DNA of 64,000 nucleotides from Branchiostoma belcheri (GCF_001625305.1 NW_017803976.1:1306505-1370504); one strand, 5' to 3'. Shown: positions 1 to 12,495, counted from the stretch's first letter. Numbers and translations are program-made. The notes: a model not told the origin generated them from the sequence alone.

Positions 1-353
1 TTCGGCCGTTTCCAAAAAAAAAAGAAGTTTTCAACCATACTGTAAATCGTACAAAACAGTTGCAAAATGAGCAAAAATATACCATAAGTTACAAAAAAAA
101 TTAATAAAAACTATACCAATGTCGTAGAATGCCAAAATCAAACGAAAAAAGACGAAATTGTAAAGAAATTAACTTGAAGACTAGATTATTCGCCAAACCA
201 TATTCTGTGCCATTTGCTCAAACCTCATGACCACGTAGATTTCACAACGAAAAGAACTTTTTTTTTGCAAAACTTTTTTTTTATTCGCACGCGCGCATCA
301 GTTTTGGGGCTCCCGGAGGATGTCATCCATATAATCAAACCAGCATGGCCTAA
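1..353. mobile_element. PIF/Harbinger-like MITE, right end (cut by window edge)
   Basis: The right terminus reads GGATGTCATCC, then CAGCATGGCC, then TAA at 351-353. This matches the right ends of the elements ending at 26566, 40768, 50186 and 62710. The subterminal CG-rich tract (CGCACGCGCGCAT at about 287) is also shared with them. Full copies here are about 400 bp, so the left end probably lies just outside the window. The remaining sequence is AT-rich with no reading frame. Confidence 0.6.
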
Positions 354-357
354 CTAC

Positions 358-585
358 CGAAGAGTGGAACTCGCTGCCACCAAGTAGAGTAGAAGCATAT
401 CGTCACTAGAGAACTTTAAACAACGCTTGCAGTTAGATGTGCAAATAAGGTTACGTGTACGAGTAACAAGGCGTTTCGCGTGTATTAGAAGCATGCAGCT
501 GTGTGGCACTGCGTGCCTTTGAAGCTGATGTGTTAAGCGAAAGGGCAGTCATACCGGCTATGCAGATACAGAACAGAGAGGAGAC
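358..585 (+). mobile_element. LINE 3' relic (RT C-terminus plus tail)
   Basis: Around 361-435 a + strand frame reads EWNSLPPSRVEAYRH, a stop, then RTLNN. This resembles the extreme C-terminus of non-LTR reverse transcriptases (the WNSLP...F...L motif). It is followed by a 3' UTR ending near a GCTATGCAGATACAGA-type tail, which matches the cleaner tail at 25150-25205. The frame has decayed, so this is a dead fragment. The clade is not resolved; CR1-like is a guess from the tail. Confidence 0.5.
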
Positions 586-824
586 AACTATAGCCTTGCC
601 GGGATACAGGCTTCTGCGTGGTTTGGGCTGTGGCTGAAGACGGCTGTCTCCAGGCTAACTGGTCACTTGTAGCTCTTGATGTTGACACTAACTAACGCAT
701 GTTACTTGCCTGTTCGAAACAAAAATTACTATCGGTCAGATTTCCCAAACGGTGACGAAGAATGTACTATATGTCAGGATCTCTATTGTTGGTGGTTGTT
801 TAGCTGTAGTTTTATAGTGTTAAG

Positions 825-1109
825 TTAAAAAAAGTTAAAGTCCTTCCCGCACCAGGTGGTGCATAGGGTGGCACCCATCTCCGGTTTAGTAACCCTTGGG
901 CCACACAATTGTGCAATCGCTAGAGCAGGGAGCTAGTCCACTGGTATTGGTGTGTGTTCAACTCCCATACTCTTCCCCAAATGCTGAGTGCTAAGCAGAG
1001 AAAGCAGTATGTACCAATTTTAAAGTCTTTGGTATGACTCGGTCGGGGATTGAACTCACGACCTACCGAATGCAAGGCGAGCACTCTACCCACTTGGCCA
1101 TTGCATCGG
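825..1109 (-). mobile_element. tRNA-derived SINE
   Basis: Read on the minus strand, the unit starts near 1109 with a tRNA-like head. An A-box-like TGGCCAAGTGGGTAGAGTG is followed about 35 nt later by a B-box-like GGTCGTGAGTTCAATCCC. An unrelated body of about 200 nt follows and ends in a T/A-rich tail near 825. A body and tail joined to a degenerate tRNA head is the standard tRNA-SINE structure. It is not a functional tRNA: the acceptor stem does not close well. Confidence 0.7.
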
Positions 1110-1770
1110 TTTTTTATATATTGTCAACGTGGTACTATTCATTAGCCACCGCTTCCAAAAAGAAGTCAGTAATGTATGTATTAACGCCAGATATATCACG
1201 TCAGAGCTAAAGATACCACAGTAAGGAGTAGTGTGCCGAACAGACATCACGGTACAACATATCTCCGAACCATTCCAATGCAGCAATGGGGCGAATAACT
1301 TCGTTCATAAACACTTAGAGATCATTCGCCTAGCTAAAACAATCGCCCCGATAAAGATGATACACTACAGTGTACACGGTTAAAAATGATGATGCACTAC
1401 ATGTTTTAACTGTTAAAATCAGAAAACAGAAGGTGTCATTCATTAGAAGAGCAGATACCTATAAGGTTTGTAGTACGTTCTAATCCTGATATTCTTTCCA
1501 ACTGGATTCTTCCGACAGAGCATAGCTTGCGGACAAAACATGTAAGACATACATGGTCCAAACCCATTCTTTTATCTGTATCCTTTTCTGAAAATGTTCT
1601 AAATTTAGCTTGCTGGCCTTCGCCTAATACGAGATGAAATTAGGCAAATTGTCGATCAATCTACATTGTATGACTATTGAACTTTTCTCTGGAAAAAAAA
1701 TGCCCAGAGTTGTCTATGAACAATGAACTTCTGATTTATTCTCAGTCACATTTATCGTACAATCTATGTA
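1110..1770. other. intergenic, no gene seen
   Basis: AT-rich sequence with short, unconvincing open frames. No splice-flanked exon, RNA gene or repeat could be supported. Confidence 0.5.
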
Positions 1771-1774
1771 CGAT

Positions 1775-1945
1775 CACAAACGGAGAGCGTTCTTGTGGTA
1801 GTCGTGCGTGTGTCCTGTAAAAATTAAGCCATTCTAAAAAGCTGCCTAAGACCCTTACCAGAGTTTGGTTTCGTCACAGCTAGCTTGAAAATTCCACGGC
1901 ATCAAAATCTTACGACGACTCACGTCGAATACTAGTATGACCGCG
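1775..1945 (+). repeat. interspersed repeat, family A copy 1
   Basis: Shares an ordered set of words with copies near 12.2-12.5 kb and 14.1-14.3 kb: GTCGT(G)CGT, CCTAAGACCCTT, GGTTTCGTCACAG, GCTTGAAAATTC, GGCATCAAAATC and TACGAC. All three copies are in the same orientation. No protein or clear terminal repeats; superfamily unknown. Confidence 0.55.
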
Positions 1946-3315
1946 CCGTTGCCCGGTCTTTCTGCGCGGCCGGAGTTGTGACACCTCGCGGGCGGGTTGT
2001 GATGTTGTACGGCGAGGAAACTTGCCGTAAATCTCCCATATTGAAGCCGGTACGTGCGGCAAGCAGTCTGCTGACAGATGGGCGATCTAAGTGGAGATGG
2101 CAGGGCGAACGCTGCCTTTACCGCGGATCTGATTAAGCGATAGAAGGCGACGACGCCTGACTGAACTCCGACCTCTCTGGGGACGCGGAGGGTCAGGGGG
2201 AAAGGGGGTGGGGGGGAGGAGGCGACGGGGTACAACTCAAATCGATCAAGATCGATATCAATTCGACTGAAGGGTGAGAGGTAGTCCTACCTCGCCTTTC
2301 CGGGGTTAGAGATGCACCCATCTGGGATGTGCCACACGTTTCCCTCGTCCCACCTCCTCTGGAATACTTAAAGACATATTTGCACCAGAATAAGCGAGCT
2401 TTACAAGCCTAATACCCGCCTTAACAAACTCACTTCGCAAAGTTTAACTTCAAAAACAGCATCTCCTAGCTTCCAGTCGTAACGTAACCATTGCCGCGAA
2501 TGGTTACAATGCTTTTGGTGTGTTCTCTGTTTTGAATATTGAAGTAGCTTCCCTTCAAGCAGTCTTGAAAAAAAATACCATTTGACCTGATACAGTACGC
2601 TGTAGAGAGCACAGCCTATCGCCAATACCAGGCGCAGAGAAAACAATCAATTATGAAACGTAAAAACAGTGACTTGTCAACAGCAGAATTCTTTTCCATG
2701 TATATGTTATGAATGTTAATGTCTTGTCTCTGACGATGATGCACTTTCATGAACTTTTATTATGAAATTTTCAGAAATTCGAGAAGCAAGTTTTCCCCCC
2801 CAAAAGTCGTCAAATCTATCTGATTAATGTACAACGACATGAACAGTTTTACTGGCGATTATTCTATGGGGCTGTGATGTGGTTTAATCGTGCCTCTGGG
2901 TTGTTATATATCTCCCAACTGCACGATCAAGAGACGAGTAAATCTGGATGAATGTGTTCACTGATAGAAAGACTCACAGTCCTCGTTTTTCATGATCCAC
3001 GTAAACTTGGAAGTTGTGAAAACTGGGCCCGGGCGGATCTCGGTACTCGACGTTACGCGGAAATATGTGGTGATACAAAACGACTATTTAATCATCTCTT
3101 ACGTCGACGTATTACTCTAAACCGAAAAAGGAAAACAAAGTTAACAAGCATTTAACATTTCTACGCACAGTACATGCCAGGTATTAGTCAAAAATAAACT
3201 AAGCAAACGGTTCCGTTTTTGCCTAATTTAGAGTAATCTCATGAGAAGTTGGTCTAACTACAATACATCTCAGCTGTGTTGGTGTGTATAACTGATGGCT
3301 CGGGTTTTTCTGCAG
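1946..3315. other. region upstream of the first recognised bHLH exon
   Basis: A GC-rich block at about 1950-2260 is followed by AT-rich DNA. The missing first coding exon of the bHLH gene must lie here or to the left, but no ATG-to-donor segment is convincing. The small frames (for example MTAPLPGLSARPEL at 1937) lack a donor or a recognisable product. Confidence 0.35.
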
Positions 3316-6300
3316 GAGATTTCGTCTCACAAGATAGTCGAGCGGCGAAGGCGGCACCGCATCAACACGTGTATCGCCCAGCTGAGCCAGGCTATCCCGG
3401 CGGCCTTCTCCAAGTCGGTCAACAGGGTATGTGTGAGTATTGTGATGCGTTCATTACGTTATAGTAGGATGTTTTGTAAAATGTATATTGTACTGATGTA
3501 ATGAAGCTTTCGACGTGCATTTCTACCGTGAGACTCGGTTTAAAGGACAGGTAGTTAAGCCGGAATACGTCCCGATTTCTACCCACACAGATAGAAGCCT
3601 GTCCTTGGTGCTGAACTAACGGCTGCTTCTAATACTTCCTGTCGTGCCTAAAATGTAGTCATTACGGGACGACAGAGAATTTCTGGTACATAGTTTGACT
3701 TTCAGGCGCTTCCCATAGTTTGATTGAATTATCTATGAACCAATCATCTGTACGGATGACTTTAAAGTGCAGCAATTGCTTGGCGACAGCAACCCTACAC
3801 AAGTCACTCATCCGGAACAAACTGAGCAAACTTTCCTTCCGCACAGTTAACATTGATTTGCGCTGACAAGAAAAGCTACTTGAGCCTCCTCAGGCATGTG
3901 TGCCGCACATTAAGGGACAAGAAGTGTCAAGACAAAGAAAATCTGACCGGACAGTTTCGCGCTAGCTGTGTTTTGCTTAAATCTAGCAGATATCATAGGC
4001 TTAGGACCAGTCATTCAACATCTAATAACTGAAACACTGAAGGGAGTTGTGAGAAAACAGAGGCGACAGGTTTGGCAGAACATTACCGCCCAAATCACAG
4101 CGTGCCTAATCAGGACGCTCTTCCGGCAGAAATCTGTGTCATTAGACGGAAATCAACATTTCTGCCTAATCCGCGGGATTTGGGCGTTGTCACGTACGGC
4201 GTCGCCGCGGAGAAATCGGGAGGGACGGGCGGGGATAGGCGCCGAGCGGGGACGGCTTACACACATGGCTTGTGGCGGGAAGTGACCCGGACGGACGAGT
4301 CGGTAATTACGGGGATTCAGCCGTCGGAAATCGGCCAGTTTTGCCGCGGTGAATGAGCGGCCGGATCGATGTGGTGGCGGGGATGGCGGGGCCGTGATGA
4401 GTGGGGACAGGACAGGTGACATGTTCGCTCCGCGTCAAGCGGGACCCGGGACGGAGGCGGCTCCGTCACCGGGAAACTCTCACCGGGGGTTTGAAAAGAA
4501 AAATAAAACGACATGGGATCTTGTAGAATTGGAGGGCGTCGATGTGTTTGCAACGTCTTACAAATTGAATGAACTACAAGTGTTTACGGCGTTGTAAAAT
4601 ATAGATGTATTTGACGCGAATTAGACATATGTTAGTATGTCTCAATATGGGAAAGTACGAAGATCTATTGCAACATTGGTACCATGGTGTGTGGTGTTTC
4701 TTGAGAAAAAGCTGTCACTGTACTATAACTATCATGTCTGCTTTAGAAACAACACATCAACAGGGTGTTGACCAAGCTGCCTTCACATGTAAATCTATAA
4801 AAAAAACATTGTATTCAATCTAAAATCCTTTCGTTATCTTTAGTACTTACACTAAAATGTATTACAGTCTTTATTTACGTCTATCCCTTCCTAGGAACCA
4901 TTATTAAGGTTCTTTCCTGCTGCTTTACAAGTTCTAACTGAATCTAGAAAGATGAAGAGTGATTGTTCAAGGCCACTGCTGTACGTGTAGTTATATTACG
5001 ACCTCACCATGTGATGAAACGAATCCGTCTCATGTTAATTGTCTTCACAGGATGTATACGATGTAAGTTCGTGTAACGTCAAAGAAAGTTTATATGAAGG
5101 AAAAGTTTCTTTCTCAAGGTTACACTAATAAAAAAAACGTAGTTGGACTCTTTTTATGACAAACGTAACCCTTCCTACAGACACTTGTTTCATGGGTTTA
5201 CGAGAAAACAACATTAAAATCACATAAAAGCAAACAAGGTAGAGCCTTTAATTTTAAGTTAGCGCCTATGACATCAATAACTTTTATCTATTTTGAATTA
5301 AGGAAGCAGTTGATCAAAATGAGAATGAAACTTTTTTTGTAAAAAGTAATGGGCATATCAAAGCCTTCATTTGCCCTGTAAAACGCATTTTTGAGAATAT
5401 GTGAATTAGAAAGATCGCAATTTAAAAAAAAATGAATGAGTTCCGTTCTGTTTATGAAATGGCATAAAGACCAGCCTTGAGTTTTATTTAAGACAAAATA
5501 CCCACAAAAACAATATTACCTTCAATAGGTTGATTAGATAGAAAACATGCGAAATTAGAAATAACTTTTCATGGTCAAGGTCGAGGCAATTAAGCGGGCT
5601 GGTCACACTGTGCTGGGCGGTGATAGGTGCGGGAGTTCCCGGGGCTTGTCTCCCTCTCCCAGCGCTAATCTGCCGTGTCTGGACAGGAGCACGCCTCGCA
5701 CGCAGACCTTAATGGGTTCCAAAGACGGAGTGTCTTGGGGGGAAAAGGAACGTGACAACCGGCACAATTGGATCATTAATAAGACCTGGAGGAGCGGGCA
5801 GTCTGTCAGGAGGGTCAGAGCGAGGAAAACTCGGGGAAATTTTAGGACTAGACGAGGGCAGACGTAAGAGTAGCCTTGGACAATTCCACTGGCCCGGTAT
5901 AGGGGTGTTTTACCGGTCGCCAGTCCCGCTAAGTATTGAGTAGAGTAGAGTAGAGTAGAGTAGAGTAGAGTAGATGTCTACGGCCAGGTAGGAGCTTCAG
6001 TTCCAGTTTAGGCCGCTCATCCCTTTTACTACCTTTTATCTCAGGTTTCTGGGGGTTGTCTAGAGCCCTGTGGTCAAACATAAGCTTCTTCTGTTCCATG
6101 TGTTTGTCAGACTTTCCTTGAACAAATTTACACTGGGTGATGTAACTACAGACTCTGGGAGGTTGTTCCACCAGGCTACCACTCTGTTGTCGTTGACGAA
6201 GAAGTATAAGCTTAAGCCCCCCTGTTGCCCATTTATGGCTTCCTCACTATTGCCTACTTCTTCTGATAGTCCAATTTTCTGACAGCCTATTTTTCTGACT

Positions 6301-9300
6301 AACAGTGTCCCTTTAGCAAGGTAACCGAATCCAGCCTCGTAAAAATTCCCCGGAATGCCCTGATAGACCTTGGCGGGGGAATAACACTTCCAGTACCGAT
6401 GGGATCCGAGGAAGTTCACGGTCGACTGACACCAGGCTAGCGAAAAAGTTGCACGTTGATTTTACTGATGAGGAAACGCTCGTATAAGGTTTTCCTGGAA
6501 AGAATAAGGAAAATCAGACTGTCTGATGAGGCAAGCATTTGGAACACCACGTCTGGCATTTAAAAGTAGATTGCTGAAACCGCGCCAAGGATTTGTCTCC
6601 TGACGGTAAATTGTACCGTCTGATGGTCTCAGCTTAAGGAAAAACATTAGGCTTGTCTCCTCTTTTGGAACATTGGAAACGAAGTGGGACAAACAGGACG
6701 AAATACAACTACGTGGCCCATCCAAGCAGAATATGGATCTTGTGTGACCCACAAAAATGGTCGTGAATACATTCGTAAGATTTGACCGCATGCAGTGTGG
6801 GACGATTGTTTTAAGTTGAAATAGATAAAGAATGGCATGAAGGACTTTATAAACAACACGAAAATTCACGTCGACAGCTACTACAGATAGGGACAGAGTT
6901 AATCTTGCTTCAAACACAAGGAAATTCCAACCGAACTGTTTTCAGAATAACCGACCCATTTCTCTAGACACGTGGCAATTTGGAGCAACAGTTGTCAGTT
7001 ATCCTGACGAAGGCCAAATGTCTGGAAGAAAACGCGTGGAGTCTGAATAACGTACTGCTGAAAGAATATATAACTCTGTCACGGTGTTATTTGTAACAAC
7101 ACAGATGAGTTTTCATGCTTAGCTAGTACAACAGATATCCCAGGCTACACAACTTGCCACGCATGGCGGATATCACGGCTCAACTGTATGCACGCCAACG
7201 ACTCCATCTGTCAGCATGCCACCCTCGCCTGTCTCCCCAACAGGGAAGGGGAGGGCGGGCAGCACGCAACGCTCCACTTGTCAGAAATGATATCGCGAGA
7301 TCGATATAAGACTGTTCTTTGGGCAGCTGTTCCTTGAGGTCGCACTGGCGGTGGTGATTGGATCAAAATTGAAGGAGGGTGGTGATGATCATGGCGGATC
7401 TTGCTGAATGGTCCTTATGAATATGTCATTCAATCCCCGTGTGCTGATGCCAGGGTTGACAAGTGAGAGGCTGAATGTCTTGGTTATCCTGGGACTGTCG
7501 GCTCGTGGGTCGACTTTGATTGCAGTTGGATCTAAAGTGGATATCATACTACGCTATGGATTTTCTCTTCAATCAGAGGCTGAGAAAAGGCGGGATTATT
7601 TCTGAGAATAAAAAAAAAAGTTAGATAGCAACCGTGAGAGTTTTTTTAACTGTCATCTCATAATCCTTTTTTTATTCCAGAGACGAGGTCTTTCCGGTAA
7701 GCTGGAGAAGGCGGAGGTTCTTGAGATGGCCGTGTCGTACGTGAAACACATCCAGTCCAACATGAAGGGCCAGGAGAACAGGGACAGCAACACCGGAGAC
7801 CCAGGTTAGGGCAGTCACGTAGTAATCACATGGTACTCACGTGGCTATCACGTGGTATCTTGATATCTTAAGCGTGATCATGTCGTGATATGCTTTTGAT
7901 CCTTTTTATCTAAATGGTCCTAAAAGTAACTTTTCCGTCCTTGTGAGCTAAAAGTGCGACAGCGTTCATGGTTGGTTCAAATCTTAACTATATCTACTTA
8001 AACGTTTGTTCAGGTGACCCAAAGCGAGATGAAGTTGACATGCGTCACTTTGAAGAAGGGTACCGGGAGTGTGTGAAGGAGGTGGCACGGTACCTGGCGG
8101 AGGTGGAGGGGATGAATCCGCAGGTGGGAACAGCGACCTGTTTGTTTGTTTGTTTGTTTGTTTGTTTGTTTGTTTTTGAGTATGATCCTATTTCTGTAAC
8201 CAGGATATCGAAAGAATTTTTTTATTGTTTTTCAAGTCTGAAATCTTAACAAGGATTGTGTTGTTGTACTAGGATGTGCGCTTTCTCCGGCTGCTGTGCC
8301 ACCTGCAGACGCGAGGTCCTGCCGCCAGGGGGCTCTCCAACGGAAAGTTCGGCTCAGTCATCAACTTTGGCATCAGGGAACCTGGTGTGAGAGACAACCA
8401 CCTGAACCAAGGGGCGAACACCAGCGCACAGAGCGTGCCGCTCCCGTCTAACGTCACGGTCACGTCTAGATTTAACCGTGCTCTGCTCACCAACGGCACG
8501 AGGAAGTGTTCCAGCCCTGTCAAGGTTGGTCCAGAGGAGGAGAAGATGGAGGAAAAATCATCAGACGATGCCGAAAACGCAGACCGCAGAAGCGCCAGTA
8601 GTGAGATAGACGTCGTGAACGGCGAGGCGGCCGCACCGGTCTTATCCCCGACCACCTCTGTCGCAACGTCGTCCTGCCCATCTGACGTCACGCAAACGTC
8701 ACCACCCACTCTGTCCGTCGCCGTGGCGGCGTCTGCCGGAGACAGTTCTCCATCGTCCGAAGTGATGTCATCACCGTCCCCGACGCCACCGAGCTCGTCG
8801 CCGCCCATATCCGTGGAGGCGTCGGTCACCTCAAGTGCGACGGTCACGTCACAACCGACTGCGACCAAGTCCAGACTAGTCACCATGCTGTCGAGTCCCT
8901 GTGTCTCCACCGCTGCCACAGGACCGGTGCTGATGCCCAACCCCTTATCAAGCCTGGCGAACATGCACACGTCACTGGTATCCGGCAACACCAGCGGGTT
9001 CAGATCCACGACTCCGAGCACGACGCTTGCGTGCCCTGGGCCACCGGCCGGACCATTGGTGACATTCCTGCCTCAGCTGCCCGTTCCAGGGATGCAAGGC
9101 AAGCTGCTTCCCGCGGCACCTAGGTTGGTAGTAGACCCGATGACGGGCCAACAGTTCTTCGTACCGCAGTACATTCAAGTTCCCACGCACGTTCAGGTCA
9201 ATCCAACGGCAGCCAATCATGTCATCGTTAACCCTACCCACGTGGCTTCTTCGTCCAATCAAAACCCTTTGAGTCAGGTGATTCCATCAGCCAATCACGG

Positions 9301-9577
9301 GCCGCTGAGTCACATGATTTCCACGTCCAATCAGACGGGGATGAACACGATGATGCAGTGCCCTGCGCTGGTGACCCTTGCCCCTCACAGCGGTCTCCTC
9401 AGCACCAGTGTGATGGCGGACACGGCGGATGCCATGAAACACCTCCCGGGGCAGTACCTGCACGGCATACCGGTCGCGAACTTTGACATCCCGCTGGCGA
9501 CACACGCGCAGACACCGCCAGCGCCTATCAATCCCATCAGAGCGCTTGAGAACATCGCTCGGAAACATCCCAGATGA
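3316..9577 (+). CDS. bHLH-Orange transcription factor (HES/HEY/clockwork-orange-like), 5' incomplete
   Basis: Four joined exons: 3316-3426, 7681-7804, 8014-8123 and 8273-9577 (stop TGA 9575-9577). They give 549 residues in one phase-consistent frame with consensus GT-AG junctions. The first exon shown begins after TTTTTCTGCAG and encodes the basic region and helix 1 (SHKIVERRRRHRINTCIAQL). Exon 2 encodes helix 2 (GKLEKAEVLEMAVSYVKHIQ). The Orange domain follows (HFEEGYRECVKEVARYL, then VRFLRLLCHLQ). The rest is a long Ser/Thr/Pro-rich tail with a 12-residue tandem repeat near its end. The family binds E/N-box DNA and represses transcription in the nucleus. No WRPW or YRPW motif is visible; the protein ends RKHPR. 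Lack of WRPW and the KH(I/L)Q and EVEG segments suggest a cwo/DEC-type member, but HES, HEY or HELT ancestry cannot be excluded. The N-terminal exon(s) and start codon are not identified. A polyA signal AATAAA lies at 9704-9709, a second at 10290-10295. Confidence 0.88.
3427..7680 (+). other. large first visible intron of the bHLH gene, with GC-rich blocks
   Basis: A 4.25-kb intron. It holds two GC/CpG-rich blocks (about 4080-4520 and 5570-5880) and an AGAGT pentanucleotide run (5936-5973). A third richer patch lies at about 7140-7290. The blocks contain open frames, but these overlap on both strands and show no domain. Enhancers or conserved non-coding elements are plausible; this is inference from composition only. 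Confidence 0.4.
5936..5973. repeat. (AGAGT)n microsatellite
   Basis: About seven perfect pentamer copies inside the bHLH intron. Confidence 0.95.
7816..7854 (+). promoter_or_regulatory. four E-box-like hexamers at 11-bp spacing
   Basis: CACGTA (7816), CACATG (7827), CACGTG (7838) and CACGTG (7849) start exactly 11 bp apart, in the short intron just after the helix-2 exon. CACGTG is the preferred site of cwo/DEC/HEY-type bHLH repressors and of CLOCK-BMAL type activators, so autoregulation is possible. The array could also be a decayed 11-bp tandem repeat without function. Confidence 0.5.
8140..8176. repeat. (TTTG)n microsatellite
   Basis: About nine tetramer copies in the last intron of the bHLH gene. 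Confidence 0.95.
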
Positions 9578-10310
9578 CAGAGACCTTATTTCCATCCCAT
9601 CACCTATGGATAATCCGCAAGCGGAACTTGTAAAAGGCAGACTTATTTAAATGTAAGTTTTCCCCAATACTATCAATATCATACCTTTAGCACTAAATTA
9701 CTAAATAAAAAGAGCAGCGGCGTTTGAATTCACTTATTAGATTAGAATTGTAAATAACTACAGTTCACCTGATATTCAGGGAATCATCAGAATTTTCTTG
9801 CAAGCGGACGCCATTTTGTTTTTTGATAAAAATTCACAGATCATTATCCCGGATGTAAATCGACTTGCCCGGATGTGGCCCTTCTGCCAATGGGGCGTTA
9901 TACTCAAGTGTAGTATATTGGAAATAATATGTACTTACGTATACATACTGATTAAATCCCGTAACCGTATGGTGTGTATGTGTACGCTTTGACAAAAGAT
10001 GATGGTATGTTGTGAAGAGTTGTATATCCTATCAAAGTTCTTAAATGTATTTGCATGCCCCCTGCTTGACATCGTAATAGTCTCTCGTGACTGTACAAAG
10101 ATGGCTCAAGATGTATAGAAAAAAATCAGCCAATTATATACATTTATCTGTATACATATAACGTTACATAGACAGATGACAAAATACTTTTCCTGTTGTC
10201 AAGTTAAGTAGTTGAAAAGTATATTCTACACCTCGAACACTTCATTTTGTAAGATTTGTGGCATACATTCCTAGCGGGTGGATTCACTCAATAAAAATAC
10301 ATTATTCTCT
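9578..10310 (+). other. probable 3' UTR of the bHLH gene
   Basis: AT-rich sequence following the stop codon, with AATAAA at 9704-9709 and 10290-10295. No other coding exon is seen. Confidence 0.55.
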
Positions 10311-12170
10311 CTCTTTGCTGAGGCTTCTTTTGATGGCAAAATGTAGACACTGATAAGTGGATGTACCCAACCCATGTTTCAGCACCAAGGACAGTGATGC
10401 TCATGCCTTTATCCAAAACACGTTTTATCAGTGAACCGTCGATCTCTACGCACTTTAGTCTTTTAGCTTGCTTAGATTTCTCTTTGGAACTATACGCACG
10501 GTCAGTGGGAATCAAAGTATGAATTGGTGCCCTGCTACCATGATCAAATACTAGTATACGCCAAAGTTATATACGAAATCGGGCTATTTTGGCCTGTTTT
10601 CATAGTTTTTTCTGCAACACGCACAAGAGATAGACTAACCAGAAGAGAGCATATGGAATAGATAGCTACAGCATTTCATGTGTGTGGAAGTTTTGCCTTG
10701 GTCCCTTTAAAGTTCATACGTTTCAATCATACCTTTCGTCTGCACTCTGTTGAATTTTTCTGTCCGTTAGCCAAGGAGAAAGGGCAGTTCTGTGCTAGGA
10801 TATCCTTTCAAAAGTCGTTAGGTTAGATTACAGGAAATTCGCAGCAATTTCAGATCAATCGGACAAAAAAAGGAGATCGTTTTGAACAATAAACTCATGC
10901 TGACTACAAGAGATGCGATGCGTTCTTATACGTATTTCACCCATAATGTAAGGGTCAGCGGGATAACCAGGTATGTTTGCCGGCGTACCGGTGCGGTTGG
11001 TTGGACAAGCATCACGACAGAGCCGCGGCGACTCTTCCTATTCAGGTGATGCCGTCCTCCGAAATGAGCTGTCAGACGTGCGTATCTTCAAGCGGCCCCA
11101 CCTCGCTGATCGGTCTCTCCAGCCTGGCTGATTCTGACAGATTAATTTTCAGCCAGGCCCGGAAGGGCGCCCGGGGAGTGATCGAATTCATCTTTGAACT
11201 GACAGTGTCGCATCCGGCCTGAACTCTCCCTTTGTGCGCTCATCGCTCGCTTGAAGATGTAAATTCTCACGACAGCCCTTCCCAAAAGGATTAAGTCTCA
11301 CCAAGGGCCTAGGGGGGAGACAACGACGGGTTGATTTGGTCCGACAAAGCGATGAAAAGGGATCTCGGTTCAGGTGGTGCGTAGGGACAAATTCTGCCGG
11401 ATGCCGGTCCCACCCACAACGTTATCTCTTAAGACTGCCCCACTTAAAACTATCATGAAGGGGAGCAAACCCCACTCCCAGTTTGTAGCTATAGTAATAC
11501 TACATGGTCACTCACTAGGTGGCAAATGAACGTTACCGTCGTAGATTTACCGTCACCTGCCAAGCGCTGAGATGAAGCAGCTTCTCCACTGTTTGAAGCG
11601 AAAATTCTGCATTTCGTAAGTCTGTCAGTTGATGATTGGCATCTCTTCAAAAGGCGACCGTTACAAAGCAGGGTTTAGACGGTCATCAGACATGACACTG
11701 ACTGAATCTAGCCCGTCAGGTCCAGGGGTGGAATCTTCTCTTCTTTATTAGAACTGAGCCGTTAAATCCCGACGGCACATCACCGCCCAACATAAACTAA
11801 ACGTCCTGACAAGTGGACTCCGCGGCACTAAGGATTCTCTTCTTCGCAAGCTCATATAAGGCAGCAGGTGAATCTGGCAACTGGCAAGGCAAGTTCAGTA
11901 AGCTGAATCAGATAAACTAAGGGATCTACATACTAAATAAAAACTAGCTAAGCAGCTGGTGTTAATACGGGTGGGTTGGGAGGGAATGCAGCCCGCACAC
12001 AGACTGACGGGACTACGAATGGCGGGCTGCGGGGAGAGAGGGAAGAACGAGAGGGGAGAAGGGATGGAAGTAATTAAGAGAGGGGTAGGGGGTAATCGTG
12101 TACTCCGACAGGAAGTGGAATTTGCCGGCCCTGGACGTCATCCAAGGGGCTAAAGTTTGAAATAACTAGA
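10311..12170. other. intergenic with a GC-rich block and an imperfect SINE-like segment
   Basis: A GC-rich block at about 10960-11240 contains a 10-bp stem (GCCTGGCTGA at 11122-11131, TCAGCCAGGC at 11149-11158; 17-nt loop). At about 11370-11420 a GGTGGTGC(G/A)TAGGG segment resembles part of the SINE body at 840-900. No coding exon is supported. Confidence 0.4.
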
Positions 12171-12179
12171 ATCGGTGTT

Positions 12180-12495
12180 TGTGTCGCGCTGAGGGCCTAG
12201 ACACATTCGTCGCACGATCTTCTTACGACCACAAACCAAGGGCATTCTTGGGATAGTCGTGTATAGTCGTAGGCATCCTTCTATATGCATATGCATATGT
12301 CGTGCATATGTCGTACATAAGTCGTGCGTATGTCGTACACAAGTCGTGCGTATGTCGTACAAAACCCACCTGTGTTGTCATGAAAAAGCCTGTCTAAGAT
12401 CCTTGTTGGCATTTAGTTCTGTCACAGCTTGAAAATTCAACAACATCAAAATTGTACGACAGTCTACGGCAAATGTGACCTCGCCATAGTGAGTG
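12180..12495 (+). repeat. interspersed repeat, family A copy 2, with ATGTCGTAC minirepeats
   Basis: Contains ATTCTTGGGATAG, a run of ATGCATATG/GTCGTGC(G/A)TATGTCGTAC units (about 12285-12362), then GATCCTTGTTGG, TTCTGTCACAGC, TTGAAAATTC and ACGGCAAATGTGAC. The same ordered words occur in copies 1 and 3. Confidence 0.65.

Noticed and set aside
8269..9021. 250-codon minus-strand frame opposite the bHLH exon
   Set aside because: Fully explained as the antisense shadow of the Ser/Thr/Pro-rich coding exon, whose + strand carries the Orange domain and splice sites.
11122..11158. 10-bp stem as a microRNA precursor
   Set aside because: Stem too short and loop too large for a microRNA hairpin; recorded only as a small inverted repeat in a GC-rich block.
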